From the NCBI RefSeq assembly GCF_019278525.1, contig NZ_CP058986.1:4045001-4109000 (forward strand): a stretch of DNA of 64,000 nucleotides, written 5' to 3'. Of the stretch, positions 36,310 to 44,516 are shown piece by piece (positions within the stretch are counted from its first letter, which is position 1; each line of letters begins with the position of its first letter). Below the pieces are notes generated by a model. The model did not search any database and was not told the DNA's origin. It saw nothing but the letters and a program-made list of their open reading frames with translations. This DNA is from Polaribacter sp. HaHaR_3_91. Lineage in GTDB: Bacteria > Bacteroidota > Bacteroidia > Flavobacteriales > Flavobacteriaceae. The position numbers were made by a program, and so were the translations under genes.

Positions 36310-36329
36310 AATTTTAAAAAATAATTATC

Positions 36330-37742
36330 ATGAAAAATAATATTAAAAATATACAGATTCTATTTGCTATAGGACTGCTTTTCACTACTGTTTCTTGTAG
36401 TGAAGATTATTTAGATGTTGATAGTAAAGATCGTTTAGAGCAAGACGATACTGAAACAGTAACACCTAAAGAAATGGTAAATGGTGCCTACGGTATGTTA
36501 ACCGAATGGGATTATGCTTTTTCTTATCTTGGAATCACAGAAATTATATCTGACAATTCAGATAAAGGTAGTTCTTCTACCGATACTGGTGCGGATAAAG
36601 ACGTATTAGATGCCTTAACCTTTACAAGTAGTGCAGGTTCAATTCTTTCTATGTGGCAAAATTGGTATAAATCTATAAACAGAGCATCTATTGCTATAGA
36701 TTATACAGAAAATTATGGCCTAACAGATGAAAACTTAAAAAACAGATTAGTAGGTGAAGCGAAGTTTTTAAGAGCTTTAAATTATTTTTGGTTAGTAAGA
36801 TCTTTTGGAGCTGTACCATTACAAGATGTAGATTTAGTTGAAAGACAACCTGTAGCAGATGTATACGCTTATATAGAAGCAGATTTATTAGACGCTATAG
36901 AAAAACTACCTCTTAAGAGTAAGTATGCTTCAGAAGACTTAGGTCGCGCGTCTAAAGGAGCTGCGCAAGCACTTTTATCTAAAGTTTACCTTTATGAAAA
37001 AGAGTGGCAAAAAGCATATGACATGGCAGAAAATGTTATTAATTCTGGAGAATATGGTTTACATCCAAATTATGAAGAATTATGGAGAGCTTCCACAGAA
37101 AATAGTATCGAATCTATTTTTGAGGTACAAGGTAGAGGAGAATCTATATCTCATGGTGTGCAACAATACTCACAAACTCAAGGTGCCAGAGGTGCTGACG
37201 GTTGGGGATGGGGATATAATAACCCATCTGAAACTCTTGTAAAAGCGTTCGAAGCAGAAGGTGACCTAATTAGAATGAATGCTTCTATTATTTTTGAAGG
37301 TGAAACACTATGGGATGGTCGTGAAGTTTTTGAAGTTGAGAACCCTAGGTATAATGAAAAAGCATATTCTAGTGCCTCTACAGGATCAGACGATGGAGAT
37401 AAAAACATACGAATACTTCGTTATGCAGAAATTCTATTGATAAAAGCGGAAGCTGCAACATATATTGGTCAAGACGCTGCAACACCTCTTAATTTAGTAA
37501 GAAGCAGAGTAAAATTACCTACCATTAGCAATCCAACAGTAGCACAAATCTGGAAAGAAAGACACTTAGAATTAGCGATGGAACACGATCGTTGGTTTGA
37601 TATTGTTAGAACAGGTCAAGCAAAAGAAGCAATGGCTGCAGATGGTAAAACATTTGTTGTTGGTAAACACGAATTGTTTCCAATTCCTTACAATCAATTA
37701 ATACAAACTCCAGGAATGACACAAAATCCAGGATGGGAGTAA
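36330..37742 (+). CDS. SusD/RagB family surface glycan-binding lipoprotein
   Basis: A 470-residue lipoprotein. The lipobox is TVSCSEDYLDV (Cys24), and the body has the helical TPR-like SusD fold (RALNYFWLVRSFGAVPL, LSKVYLYEKEWQKAYDMAENV, ILRYAEILLIKAEA, HDRWFDIVRTG, LFPIPYNQL). The C-terminus TPGMTQNPGW is typical of the family. It lids the SusC channel at the cell surface. A 19-bp hairpin follows the stop codon. Confidence 0.95.
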   Translation: MKNNIKNIQILFAIGLLFTTVSCSEDYLDVDSKDRLEQDDTETVTPKEMVNGAYGMLTEWDYAFSYLGITEIISDNSDKGSSSTDTGADKDVLDALTFTSSAGSILSMWQNWYKSINRASIAIDYTENYGLTDENLKNRLVGEAKFLRALNYFWLVRSFGAVPLQDVDLVERQPVADVYAYIEADLLDAIEKLPLKSKYASEDLGRASKGAAQALLSKVYLYEKEWQKAYDMAENVINSGEYGLHPNYEELWRASTENSIESIFEVQGRGESISHGVQQYSQTQGARGADGWGWGYNNPSETLVKAFEAEGDLIRMNASIIFEGETLWDGREVFEVENPRYNEKAYSSASTGSDDGDKNIRILRYAEILLIKAEAATYIGQDAATPLNLVRSRVKLPTISNPTVAQIWKERHLELAMEHDRWFDIVRTGQAKEAMAADGKTFVVGKHELFPIPYNQLIQTPGMTQNPGWE

Positions 37743-37746
37743 TCTA

Positions 37747-37787
37747 AAATTTCAGCTATGCTTAACATTTAAGTATAGCTGAAATTT
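37747..37787 (+). other. Intercistronic hairpin after susD
   Basis: AAATTTCAGCTATGCTTAA pairs with TTAAGTATAGCTGAAATTT over a three-base loop, 19 bp with one G-U pair. No U-run follows, so this is probably an mRNA-stabilising or processing element, or a weak attenuator, giving higher susCD than enzyme expression. Confidence 0.75.
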
Positions 37788-37805
37788 AACCTATCATTTA
37801 AGAAC

Positions 37806-39158
37806 ATGTTATATATGCGTAATTTTCTATTAATAAGTATACTATCACTGGCTCTATTTGGTTGTAATAAGCAAAAAGAAGAAACTACTACAGATATCGT
37901 TGTAGAGGATACCTTAATTTCTGATGATGCACTTTTAGATTGTATTCAAGAGCAAACCATAAATTATTTTTGGGAAGGAGCAGAACCTAATTCAGGTTTA
38001 GCACTCGAAAGAATACATATGGATAATGTGTATCTTGAATCGCCTAAAACTACCGTAACTACAGGAGGAAGTGGCTTTGGGTTGATGGCTATTTTAGTAG
38101 GAATTGAAAGAGGATTTATATCGAGAGAAGCAGCACTTCTACGGTTTCAAAAAATAGTAGATTTTTTAGATAAAGCAGATCGTTTTCATGGTGCTTGGCC
38201 ACATTGGATTAACGGTGAAACAGGAAAAGTACAACCTTTTAGCGAAAAAGATAATGGCGGAGATTTAGTTGAAACAGCTTTTTTAATCCAAGGCCTATTA
38301 ACCGTTTCTGAATATTTTGATGGCAATACTGTACAGGAAAAAGAATTGGTTTCTAAAATAGATAATCTATACAGAACTGTAGAATGGGACTGGTACACCA
38401 AAAACGGAGAAGATGTTTTATACTGGCATTGGTCGCCAGCATATGGTTGGGACATGAACCTACCTGTTAAAGGTTATAACGAATGTTTAATTATGTATGT
38501 GCTTGCTGCAGCATCACCAACACACCCAATTAAAAAATCTGTTTATGAACAAGGATGGGCAAAAAATGGTGCTATTGTTTCTAATAAAACGTATTATGAT
38601 GAAAACATCGTTTTAAACTATTTTTATAATGACACAGATTTGGTAGGACCTTTATTTTGGGCACATTACTCCTACTTAGGTTTAGATCCTAGAAACTTAT
38701 CAGATCAGTATGCAAATTACTGGACACTAACACAAAATCAAGCTAAAATTCATTACAAATATGCAGTCGATAATCCACTAAATTTTAAAGGGTACGGAGA
38801 GGATCTTTGGGGTTTAACTTCTAGCTATTCCATAGATGGTTATCATGGACATAGACCAGGTGATGATCTAGGTGTAATTTCACCAACTGCTGCATTATCA
38901 TCATTTCCATACACACCAAAAGAAAGCATGAATGTTTTAAGGAACATTTATATGAATCACGATAATCTTGTTGGTAAATACGGGCCTTATGATGCTTTTA
39001 GTCTTGAAAATAATTGGTACATAGAAAAATATCTTGCAATAGATCAAGGTCCTATTCCTGTAATGATAGAAAATTACAGAACAGGTTTATTATGGCACTT
39101 ATTTATGAAAAATAACGATGTACAAAATGGTTTAGATGCACTTGGTTTCACCTATTAA
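37806..39158 (+). CDS. GH144-like (glycoamylase-domain) endo-/exo-beta-1,2-glucanase family lipoprotein
   Basis: A 450-residue lipoprotein (lipobox ALFGCNK; the second in-frame ATG at 37815 is also possible as start). The body is an (alpha/alpha)6-barrel of the PF10091 family: CIQEQTINYFWEGAEPNSGL, TTGGSGFGLMAILVGIERGF, HGAWPHWINGETG, NGGDLVETAFLIQGLL, WHWSPAYGWDMNLPVKGYNE. Characterised members from Bacteroidota belong to GH144 and cleave beta-1,2-glucans or release sophorose; other members remain untested. It lies between susD and an esterase-like gene in the glycan locus. The beta-1,2-glucan substrate is inference from the family. Confidence 0.8.
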   Translation: MLYMRNFLLISILSLALFGCNKQKEETTTDIVVEDTLISDDALLDCIQEQTINYFWEGAEPNSGLALERIHMDNVYLESPKTTVTTGGSGFGLMAILVGIERGFISREAALLRFQKIVDFLDKADRFHGAWPHWINGETGKVQPFSEKDNGGDLVETAFLIQGLLTVSEYFDGNTVQEKELVSKIDNLYRTVEWDWYTKNGEDVLYWHWSPAYGWDMNLPVKGYNECLIMYVLAAASPTHPIKKSVYEQGWAKNGAIVSNKTYYDENIVLNYFYNDTDLVGPLFWAHYSYLGLDPRNLSDQYANYWTLTQNQAKIHYKYAVDNPLNFKGYGEDLWGLTSSYSIDGYHGHRPGDDLGVISPTAALSSFPYTPKESMNVLRNIYMNHDNLVGKYGPYDAFSLENNWYIEKYLAIDQGPIPVMIENYRTGLLWHLFMKNNDVQNGLDALGFTY

Positions 39159-39169
39159 CAATTTAAATA

Positions 39170-39970
39170 ATGAAGTTAAAAACGCTTATAATAACACTCT
39201 TTTTAATTTTTGTAATGTCTTTTTTAATCAGCGCTCAGCAATTAAAAAAGTCAGAAAATGTATTCCTAAAAAAAACACATGTTGTTCATAAAGATACGCT
39301 ACAATTTAGAATGTTATTACCTAAAGATTTTTCTGAAGACAAATCTTATCCGGTAGTATTATTTTTACACGGTGCAGGTGAACGCGGTGGCGACAATGAA
39401 AAACAATTGGCAAATGGAAGCGATTTATTTTTAAATGAAACCACAAGAAATTCATTTCCTGCAATCGTTATTTTTCCGCAATGTCCAGAAAATGATTATT
39501 GGGCAAAATTAAAAGCAGATCGTACCACAAAACCAATTACATTTAAATACAAGTACAAGAAATCACCAACCAAAGCAATGAGCTTGGTAATGAATTTAAT
39601 GGATGAAATGGCAGAAAAACCATATGTAAAAACCAACCAAATTTATGTAATGGGGTTATCTATGGGAGGTATGGGAACCTTCGAAATTATCTATAGAAAA
39701 CCAGAAATGTTCGCAGCAGCTATTCCTATTTGCGGAGGCGGACATCCAAAAACGGTATCAGCATACGCCAAATCTATACCATTATGGGTTTTTCATGGAG
39801 CAAAAGATGATGTTGTAGACCCGAATTTATCAGTAAATATGGTGTCTGCAATTCTTAAAAATGGTGGATATCCAAGATTTACACTCTATGATTTTGCAAA
39901 TCACAACAGCTGGGATCCTGCTTTAGCAGAACCCAAATTATTAACATGGCTTTTCTCTAATTCAAAATAA
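39170..39970 (+). CDS. Exported alpha/beta-hydrolase (esterase-like)
   Basis: A 266-residue protein with a signal peptide (cleavage near LISAQQ) and an alpha/beta-hydrolase domain. The oxyanion-side segment is VVLFLHGAGERGGDN, the nucleophile Ser164 is in MGLSMGGMG, the acid is Asp213 or Asp214 in FHGAKDDVV, and the histidine is His245 in FANHNSWD. The family contains feruloyl/acetyl esterases and dienelactone-hydrolase-like proteins, often found in glycan loci as de-esterifying enzymes. It starts 11 bases after the GH144-like gene and ends five bases before the GH3 gene, so it belongs to the same transcript. Confidence 0.85.
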   Translation: MKLKTLIITLFLIFVMSFLISAQQLKKSENVFLKKTHVVHKDTLQFRMLLPKDFSEDKSYPVVLFLHGAGERGGDNEKQLANGSDLFLNETTRNSFPAIVIFPQCPENDYWAKLKADRTTKPITFKYKYKKSPTKAMSLVMNLMDEMAEKPYVKTNQIYVMGLSMGGMGTFEIIYRKPEMFAAAIPICGGGHPKTVSAYAKSIPLWVFHGAKDDVVDPNLSVNMVSAILKNGGYPRFTLYDFANHNSWDPALAEPKLLTWLFSNSK

Positions 39971-39975
39971 AAAAA

Positions 39976-42315
39976 ATGAAAAAACAATCTATTCTAAAAA
40001 TAACAGGTATTCTAATTATAGCAATCCTATTTTCGAGCTGTAATTCTAACAATAATACAAGAACAAGTTCTAAAATAGCAGACAATCAATTCGAGTCAAA
40101 AATAGATTCAATTTTAGAACTAATGACCTTAGATGAAAAAATAGGGCAACTTAATTTACCAACTTCTGGAGATATTACAACAGGAACAGCAAAAGGAACT
40201 GATGTAGGAGAACGTATAAAAGAAGGTAAAGTTGGTGGGTTATTCAATATTAAAACAGCTGAAAAAATTTATGAAGTTCAAAAAATTGCTGTAGAACAAA
40301 GTAGATTAGGAATTCCTCTAATTTTTGGAATGGACGTGATTCATGGTTACAAAACAACATTTCCAATTCCTCTAGGTCTTTCTAGTTCTTGGGATATGGA
40401 AATGATTGAAAAAACGGCTAGAGTAGCAGCAACTGAAGCGAGTGCAGACGGAATTAACTGGACGTTCTCTCCGATGGTTGATATTTCTAGGGATCCACGT
40501 TGGGGACGCGTTTCTGAAGGAAATGGAGAAGATCCTTACCTAGGAAGCAAAATTGCTGTAGCCATGGTAAATGGGTATCAATCTGATGATTTATCAGCAA
40601 ATAACACATTAATGGCTTGTGTAAAACACTTTGCACTTTACGGAGCTTCAGAAGCAGGTAGAGATTACAACACAGTAGACATGAGCCGTATTAGAATGTA
40701 TAATGAATACTTAGCACCTTACAAAGCAGCTGTAGATGCTGGAGTGGGGTCTGTAATGGCTTCATTTAACGAAGTAGACGGAATTCCTGCTACAGGAAAT
40801 AAGTGGTTACTTACAGATTTATTAAGAGATGATTGGGGTTTTAATGGTTTTGTTGTAACAGATTATACGGGTATTTATGAAATGATAGCACATGGTGTTG
40901 GAGATAAATATCAAGTTTCTGAACAAGCATTAAAAGCAGGTGTAGATATGGATATGGCAGGAGATTCCCCTTCAATTCCAGCTGCTTTTGTAAAAACGTT
41001 AAAAGAGTCTTATGAGAATGGTAAGGTAACAATGGATGAAATTGACACTGCAGTAAAACGTATGTTAACGGCTAAATATCAATTAGGCTTATTTGACGAT
41101 CCTTATAAATATTGCGATCTTGATAGAGCTAAAACAGAAATTTTTACACCAGAAAACAAAGCGTTCGCACGTAAAGTTTCTGCTGAATCTATGGTATTGC
41201 TGAAAAATGAAGATCAATTACTTCCGCTTAAAAAATCTGGAACAATCGCTTTAATTGGCCCATTAGCAAAAGCAGCTAACAATATGGCTGGAACTTGGAG
41301 TGTAGCTACAGATCAAGAAAAATCAAACTCTGTTTTTGATGGATTAAAAGAAGTTATTGGCGATAAAGCAACTATGCTATACGCAAAAGGAAGTAACATC
41401 GATTATGACTTAGAATTAGAACAACGTGCCACTATGTTTGGAAAAGGGATTCCAAGAGATGGACGTACAGACAAACAATTGTTAGATGAAGCGCTTAAAA
41501 TTGCAGCGAAGTCAGATGTTATTGTTGCCACTATTGGAGAATCTGCTGAATTAAGTGGAGAAAGCAGTAGTAGAACAGACCTTGGTATTCCTCAAGTTCA
41601 AAAAGACTTATTGAATGCTTTGTTAAAAACAGGAAAACCTGTTGTTTTAGTATTGTTTACCGGAAGACCTTTAGTTTTAGTAGAAGAAAATGAAAATGTA
41701 CCTGCTATAATTAACGCGTGGTTTCCTGGTAGTGAAGCTGGTTTAGCAATTTCTGATGTATTATTTGGAGATGTAAATCCTTCAGGAAAATTAACAGCTA
41801 CTTTTCCAAGAAATGTAGGTCAAGTACCATTATTTTACAATCATAAAAATACAGGAAGACCTCTTGGAAATACAGAGGGTAACTTTGAGAAATTTAAAAG
41901 TAACTATATCGACGTTCGTAACGAGCCTTTGTATCCTTTTGGTTATGGATTAAGCTACACTACGTTTGATTATGAAAACTTAAAATTAGATACATCTTCT
42001 ATAAACATGGACGGCGAAATTAATGTTTCTGTAGAGGTTACTAATTCTGGTAATTACGACGGAAAAGAAGTTGTTCAGTTATATATAAGAGATCTTGTTG
42101 GTTCTGTAACACGACCTGTAAAAGAATTAAAAGGTTTTCAAAAAGTAGAAATTAAGAAAGGAGAAACTCAAAATATAAGCTTCAAAATTTCTGTTGAAGA
42201 TTTAAAATTCTATAATTCAGAATTAGATTTTGTAGCAGAACCAGGACAGTTTCAGGTTTTTGTAGGAACAAATTCAGATACCAAAATGATGAAAGAATTT
42301 GAATTGACTAAATAA
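39976..42315 (+). CDS. bglX: Glycoside hydrolase family 3 beta-glucosidase (BglX-like)
   Basis: A 779-residue periplasmic lipoprotein (lipobox ILFSSCN, Cys22). The GH3 N-terminal barrel (about 40-390) has the substrate-binding KHFALYGASEAGRDYN and the nucleophile Asp296 in GFVVTDYTGIYEM. The C-terminal domain carries the likely acid/base glutamate region GESAELSGESSSRTD (about 517-531), and an Fn3-like domain ends the protein (about 690-775). It removes glucose from the non-reducing end of beta-gluco-oligosaccharides made by the preceding enzyme. Confidence 0.93.
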   Translation: MKKQSILKITGILIIAILFSSCNSNNNTRTSSKIADNQFESKIDSILELMTLDEKIGQLNLPTSGDITTGTAKGTDVGERIKEGKVGGLFNIKTAEKIYEVQKIAVEQSRLGIPLIFGMDVIHGYKTTFPIPLGLSSSWDMEMIEKTARVAATEASADGINWTFSPMVDISRDPRWGRVSEGNGEDPYLGSKIAVAMVNGYQSDDLSANNTLMACVKHFALYGASEAGRDYNTVDMSRIRMYNEYLAPYKAAVDAGVGSVMASFNEVDGIPATGNKWLLTDLLRDDWGFNGFVVTDYTGIYEMIAHGVGDKYQVSEQALKAGVDMDMAGDSPSIPAAFVKTLKESYENGKVTMDEIDTAVKRMLTAKYQLGLFDDPYKYCDLDRAKTEIFTPENKAFARKVSAESMVLLKNEDQLLPLKKSGTIALIGPLAKAANNMAGTWSVATDQEKSNSVFDGLKEVIGDKATMLYAKGSNIDYDLELEQRATMFGKGIPRDGRTDKQLLDEALKIAAKSDVIVATIGESAELSGESSSRTDLGIPQVQKDLLNALLKTGKPVVLVLFTGRPLVLVEENENVPAIINAWFPGSEAGLAISDVLFGDVNPSGKLTATFPRNVGQVPLFYNHKNTGRPLGNTEGNFEKFKSNYIDVRNEPLYPFGYGLSYTTFDYENLKLDTSSINMDGEINVSVEVTNSGNYDGKEVVQLYIRDLVGSVTRPVKELKGFQKVEIKKGETQNISFKISVEDLKFYNSELDFVAEPGQFQVFVGTNSDTKMMKEFELTK

Positions 42316-42347
42316 AAATATCACAATTAAATAATAACAATTTTATG

Positions 42348-42402
42348 CCACACATAATTTTTAAGTTTCTCCCTATTCTTATTATTTTGTGTGGTTTTTA
42401 CT
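42348..42402 (+). terminator. Terminator after the GH3 gene
   Basis: CCACACATAAT pairs with ATTATTTTGTGTGG with a small bulge, followed by TTTTT. The following GH43-like gene would then need read-through or its own promoter. Confidence 0.6.
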
Positions 42403-42556
42403 TGTCTGATTGTAATACAATCTTAGGTTAGTCATTTAGAATGAAATTTTCAGAAGAGAAAATAAAAATATAAATCTTGCGTAGAATATTTTGATAGCTT
42501 CTAAATACAATACGTATTATAATCCACTAACCGAAAAAGACACTAAATTATAAATC

Positions 42557-44404
42557 ATGAAAAAACTACTTTTTTTATTCACTTTAGTATTACTTTTTTC
42601 TTGTAATAATGAAAAAAATCAGAATGTATCAGAAGCTTCTGACACCAAGAATGTATCAGAAATAAAAAAAAGGCTTGAAACCTATATCAACCCATTAGAT
42701 ATTGATTATACCTATATGGTGTATAATTCAACGCAAAATAAATCGTACCGTTCTGGTGCAGATCCTGCAGTTATAGAGTTTAAAGGAGAGTATTACATGT
42801 TTGTAACACGTTCTTTTGGCTATTGGCATTCTACCGATTTAATAAACTGGAATTTTATTAAACCAGAACAATGGTTTTTTGAAGGTAGTAACGCACCTAC
42901 AGCTTTTAATTACAAGGATTCATTGGTGTATTTTGCTGGTAATCCTGCAGGTTATGGAAGTATTCTTTATACAGATGATCCGAAAGGAGGAAAATGGACA
43001 CCAACTGCCTCTATATCTACAGACATTCAAGATTCGGAATTATTTATAGATGATGACGGACAAACCTATTTGTACTGGGGCTCTTCTAATGTTAATCCAC
43101 TAAAGGTTAAAAAGTTGAATAAAGATGATCGTTTTTTAGAAACAGGTGTTCGTAAAGAACTGTTTAACCTCGATGAGGAAAAACACGGATGGGAACGTTT
43201 TGGAGAAAACAACTTTCACCCAACTTTAAAAGAAGGTTATATGGAAGGTGCTTCTATGACTAAACACAACGGAAAATATTATTTACAATACGCAGCACCT
43301 GGCACACAATTTAATGTGTATGCAGATGGAGTTTATATTGGAGACACCCCATTAGGCCCATTTAAATACATGAAAAACAACCCGATGAGCTTTAAACCAG
43401 GCGGATTTACAAATGGTGCTGGACACGGAATAACGGTGAAGCAAACCAATGGTCAATATTGGCACTTTGCAACAATGGCACTTGCTTCTAATTCGCAATG
43501 GGAACGTCGTTTAAGTATGTTTCCTACTTATTTTGATGCCGATGGATTAATGTATAGTAACACATCATATGGCGATTATCCGCGTTTTGGAGCGAATCAT
43601 ACTACAAAAGCAGGAGAGCACAATGGTTGGATGTTATTGTCTTATAAAGGAGCTGCTACCGTCTCTTCTTCCTTAATGCAGATAAAGAAATTTACGTCTG
43701 ATGACGATGCAGTAGAAGTCACAGAATTACCTTTAGAAAAGAATACTGATGGTCAAATAATTTCTAAAGTATTAACAGATGAAAACCCTAAAACATTTTG
43801 GGTTGCAGAAGCCAATGATGATAAACAATGGTTAACCATTGAAATGTTAAAACCTGGAAATATCAATGCTTTTCAATTAAATTTCCATGACCATGAATCA
43901 GGGATTTATACGCGTACCGAAGGATTAAAGCATCAATTTACTATTGAAACTTCTATGGATGGTATTAACTGGCAAACCGTTGTAGATAGAAGTACAAGCG
44001 AAAGGGATACGCCAAATGCTTACATTGTATTAGATGAAGCTGTAAAAGCAAAATTTGTACGTTACAACAATGTAAAAGTACCTGGAGCAAACTTTGCAAT
44101 GTCCGAGTTTAGAGTCTTTGGATTAGGACTTGAAGATAAGCCAACAGGAGTTACAGGATTCAAAGTAAAAAGAGAAGCAGATCGTAGAGATGTATCTTTT
44201 TCTTGGGAAGCTGTAGAAGGTGCTCAGGGTTATAATATCCGTTGGGGAATTGCGAAAGATAAATTATATCAATCATGGCAAGTCTACGATACGACAGAAC
44301 ATTTTATGCGTTCTTTAGACAGAGATACACCGTATTATTTTACTATAGAAGCATTTAGTGAAAACGGAATTTCAGAAAGAAGTAATATTCTTTTTACGAA
44401 GTAG
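42557..44404 (+). CDS. GH43-like glycoside hydrolase with F5/8C (discoidin) and Fn3-like domains
   Basis: A 615-residue lipoprotein (lipobox LLFSCNN). The five-bladed propeller of GH43 type (about 45-370) shows the three acidic positions: SGADPAVIEF (base), DSELFIDDDGQTYLYWG (modulator) and YMEGASMTKHNGKYYL (acid). A discoidin-like carbohydrate-binding domain (about 385-525, WLTIEMLKPGNINAFQLNF, KFVRYNNVKVPG) and a C-terminal Fn3 domain (about 530-612) follow. GH43-like enzymes act mainly on arabinose- or xylose-containing chains but the family is broad; in this locus the specificity is uncertain. Last gene of the glycan locus. Confidence 0.83.
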   Translation: MKKLLFLFTLVLLFSCNNEKNQNVSEASDTKNVSEIKKRLETYINPLDIDYTYMVYNSTQNKSYRSGADPAVIEFKGEYYMFVTRSFGYWHSTDLINWNFIKPEQWFFEGSNAPTAFNYKDSLVYFAGNPAGYGSILYTDDPKGGKWTPTASISTDIQDSELFIDDDGQTYLYWGSSNVNPLKVKKLNKDDRFLETGVRKELFNLDEEKHGWERFGENNFHPTLKEGYMEGASMTKHNGKYYLQYAAPGTQFNVYADGVYIGDTPLGPFKYMKNNPMSFKPGGFTNGAGHGITVKQTNGQYWHFATMALASNSQWERRLSMFPTYFDADGLMYSNTSYGDYPRFGANHTTKAGEHNGWMLLSYKGAATVSSSLMQIKKFTSDDDAVEVTELPLEKNTDGQIISKVLTDENPKTFWVAEANDDKQWLTIEMLKPGNINAFQLNFHDHESGIYTRTEGLKHQFTIETSMDGINWQTVVDRSTSERDTPNAYIVLDEAVKAKFVRYNNVKVPGANFAMSEFRVFGLGLEDKPTGVTGFKVKREADRRDVSFSWEAVEGAQGYNIRWGIAKDKLYQSWQVYDTTEHFMRSLDRDTPYYFTIEAFSENGISERSNILFTK

Positions 44405-44443
44405 ATAATAGCAAACAAAATAATTTTAGATACTCTAAAGCAT

Positions 44444-44474
44444 AAAAAACTCCGAATTTTCATTCGGAGTTTTT
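44444..44474. terminator. Bidirectional terminator
   Basis: AAAAACTCCGAA / TTCGGAGTTTTT stem with a short loop, between the convergent GH43-like and S9 peptidase genes. Confidence 0.9.
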
Positions 44475-44480
44475 ACTTTT

Positions 44481-44508
44481 AAGTTCTTGACTTCGCTCGA
44501 ACTGACAT
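44481..44508. repeat. Short dispersed-type repeat fragment
   Basis: TTCTTGACTTCGCTCGAACT is GC-rich for its place and resembles repeats with an inverted GAGCGAAG core that are common between flavobacterial genes; identified from memory only. Confidence 0.3.
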
Positions 44509-44516
44509 TGAATAAT

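Noticed and set aside
42348..42402. GH43-like gene as a separate locus because of the terminator before it
   Set aside because: The terminator is imperfect, the gene has the same direction and a related function, and such attenuating stems inside glycan loci are common; kept in the locus with reduced certainty.
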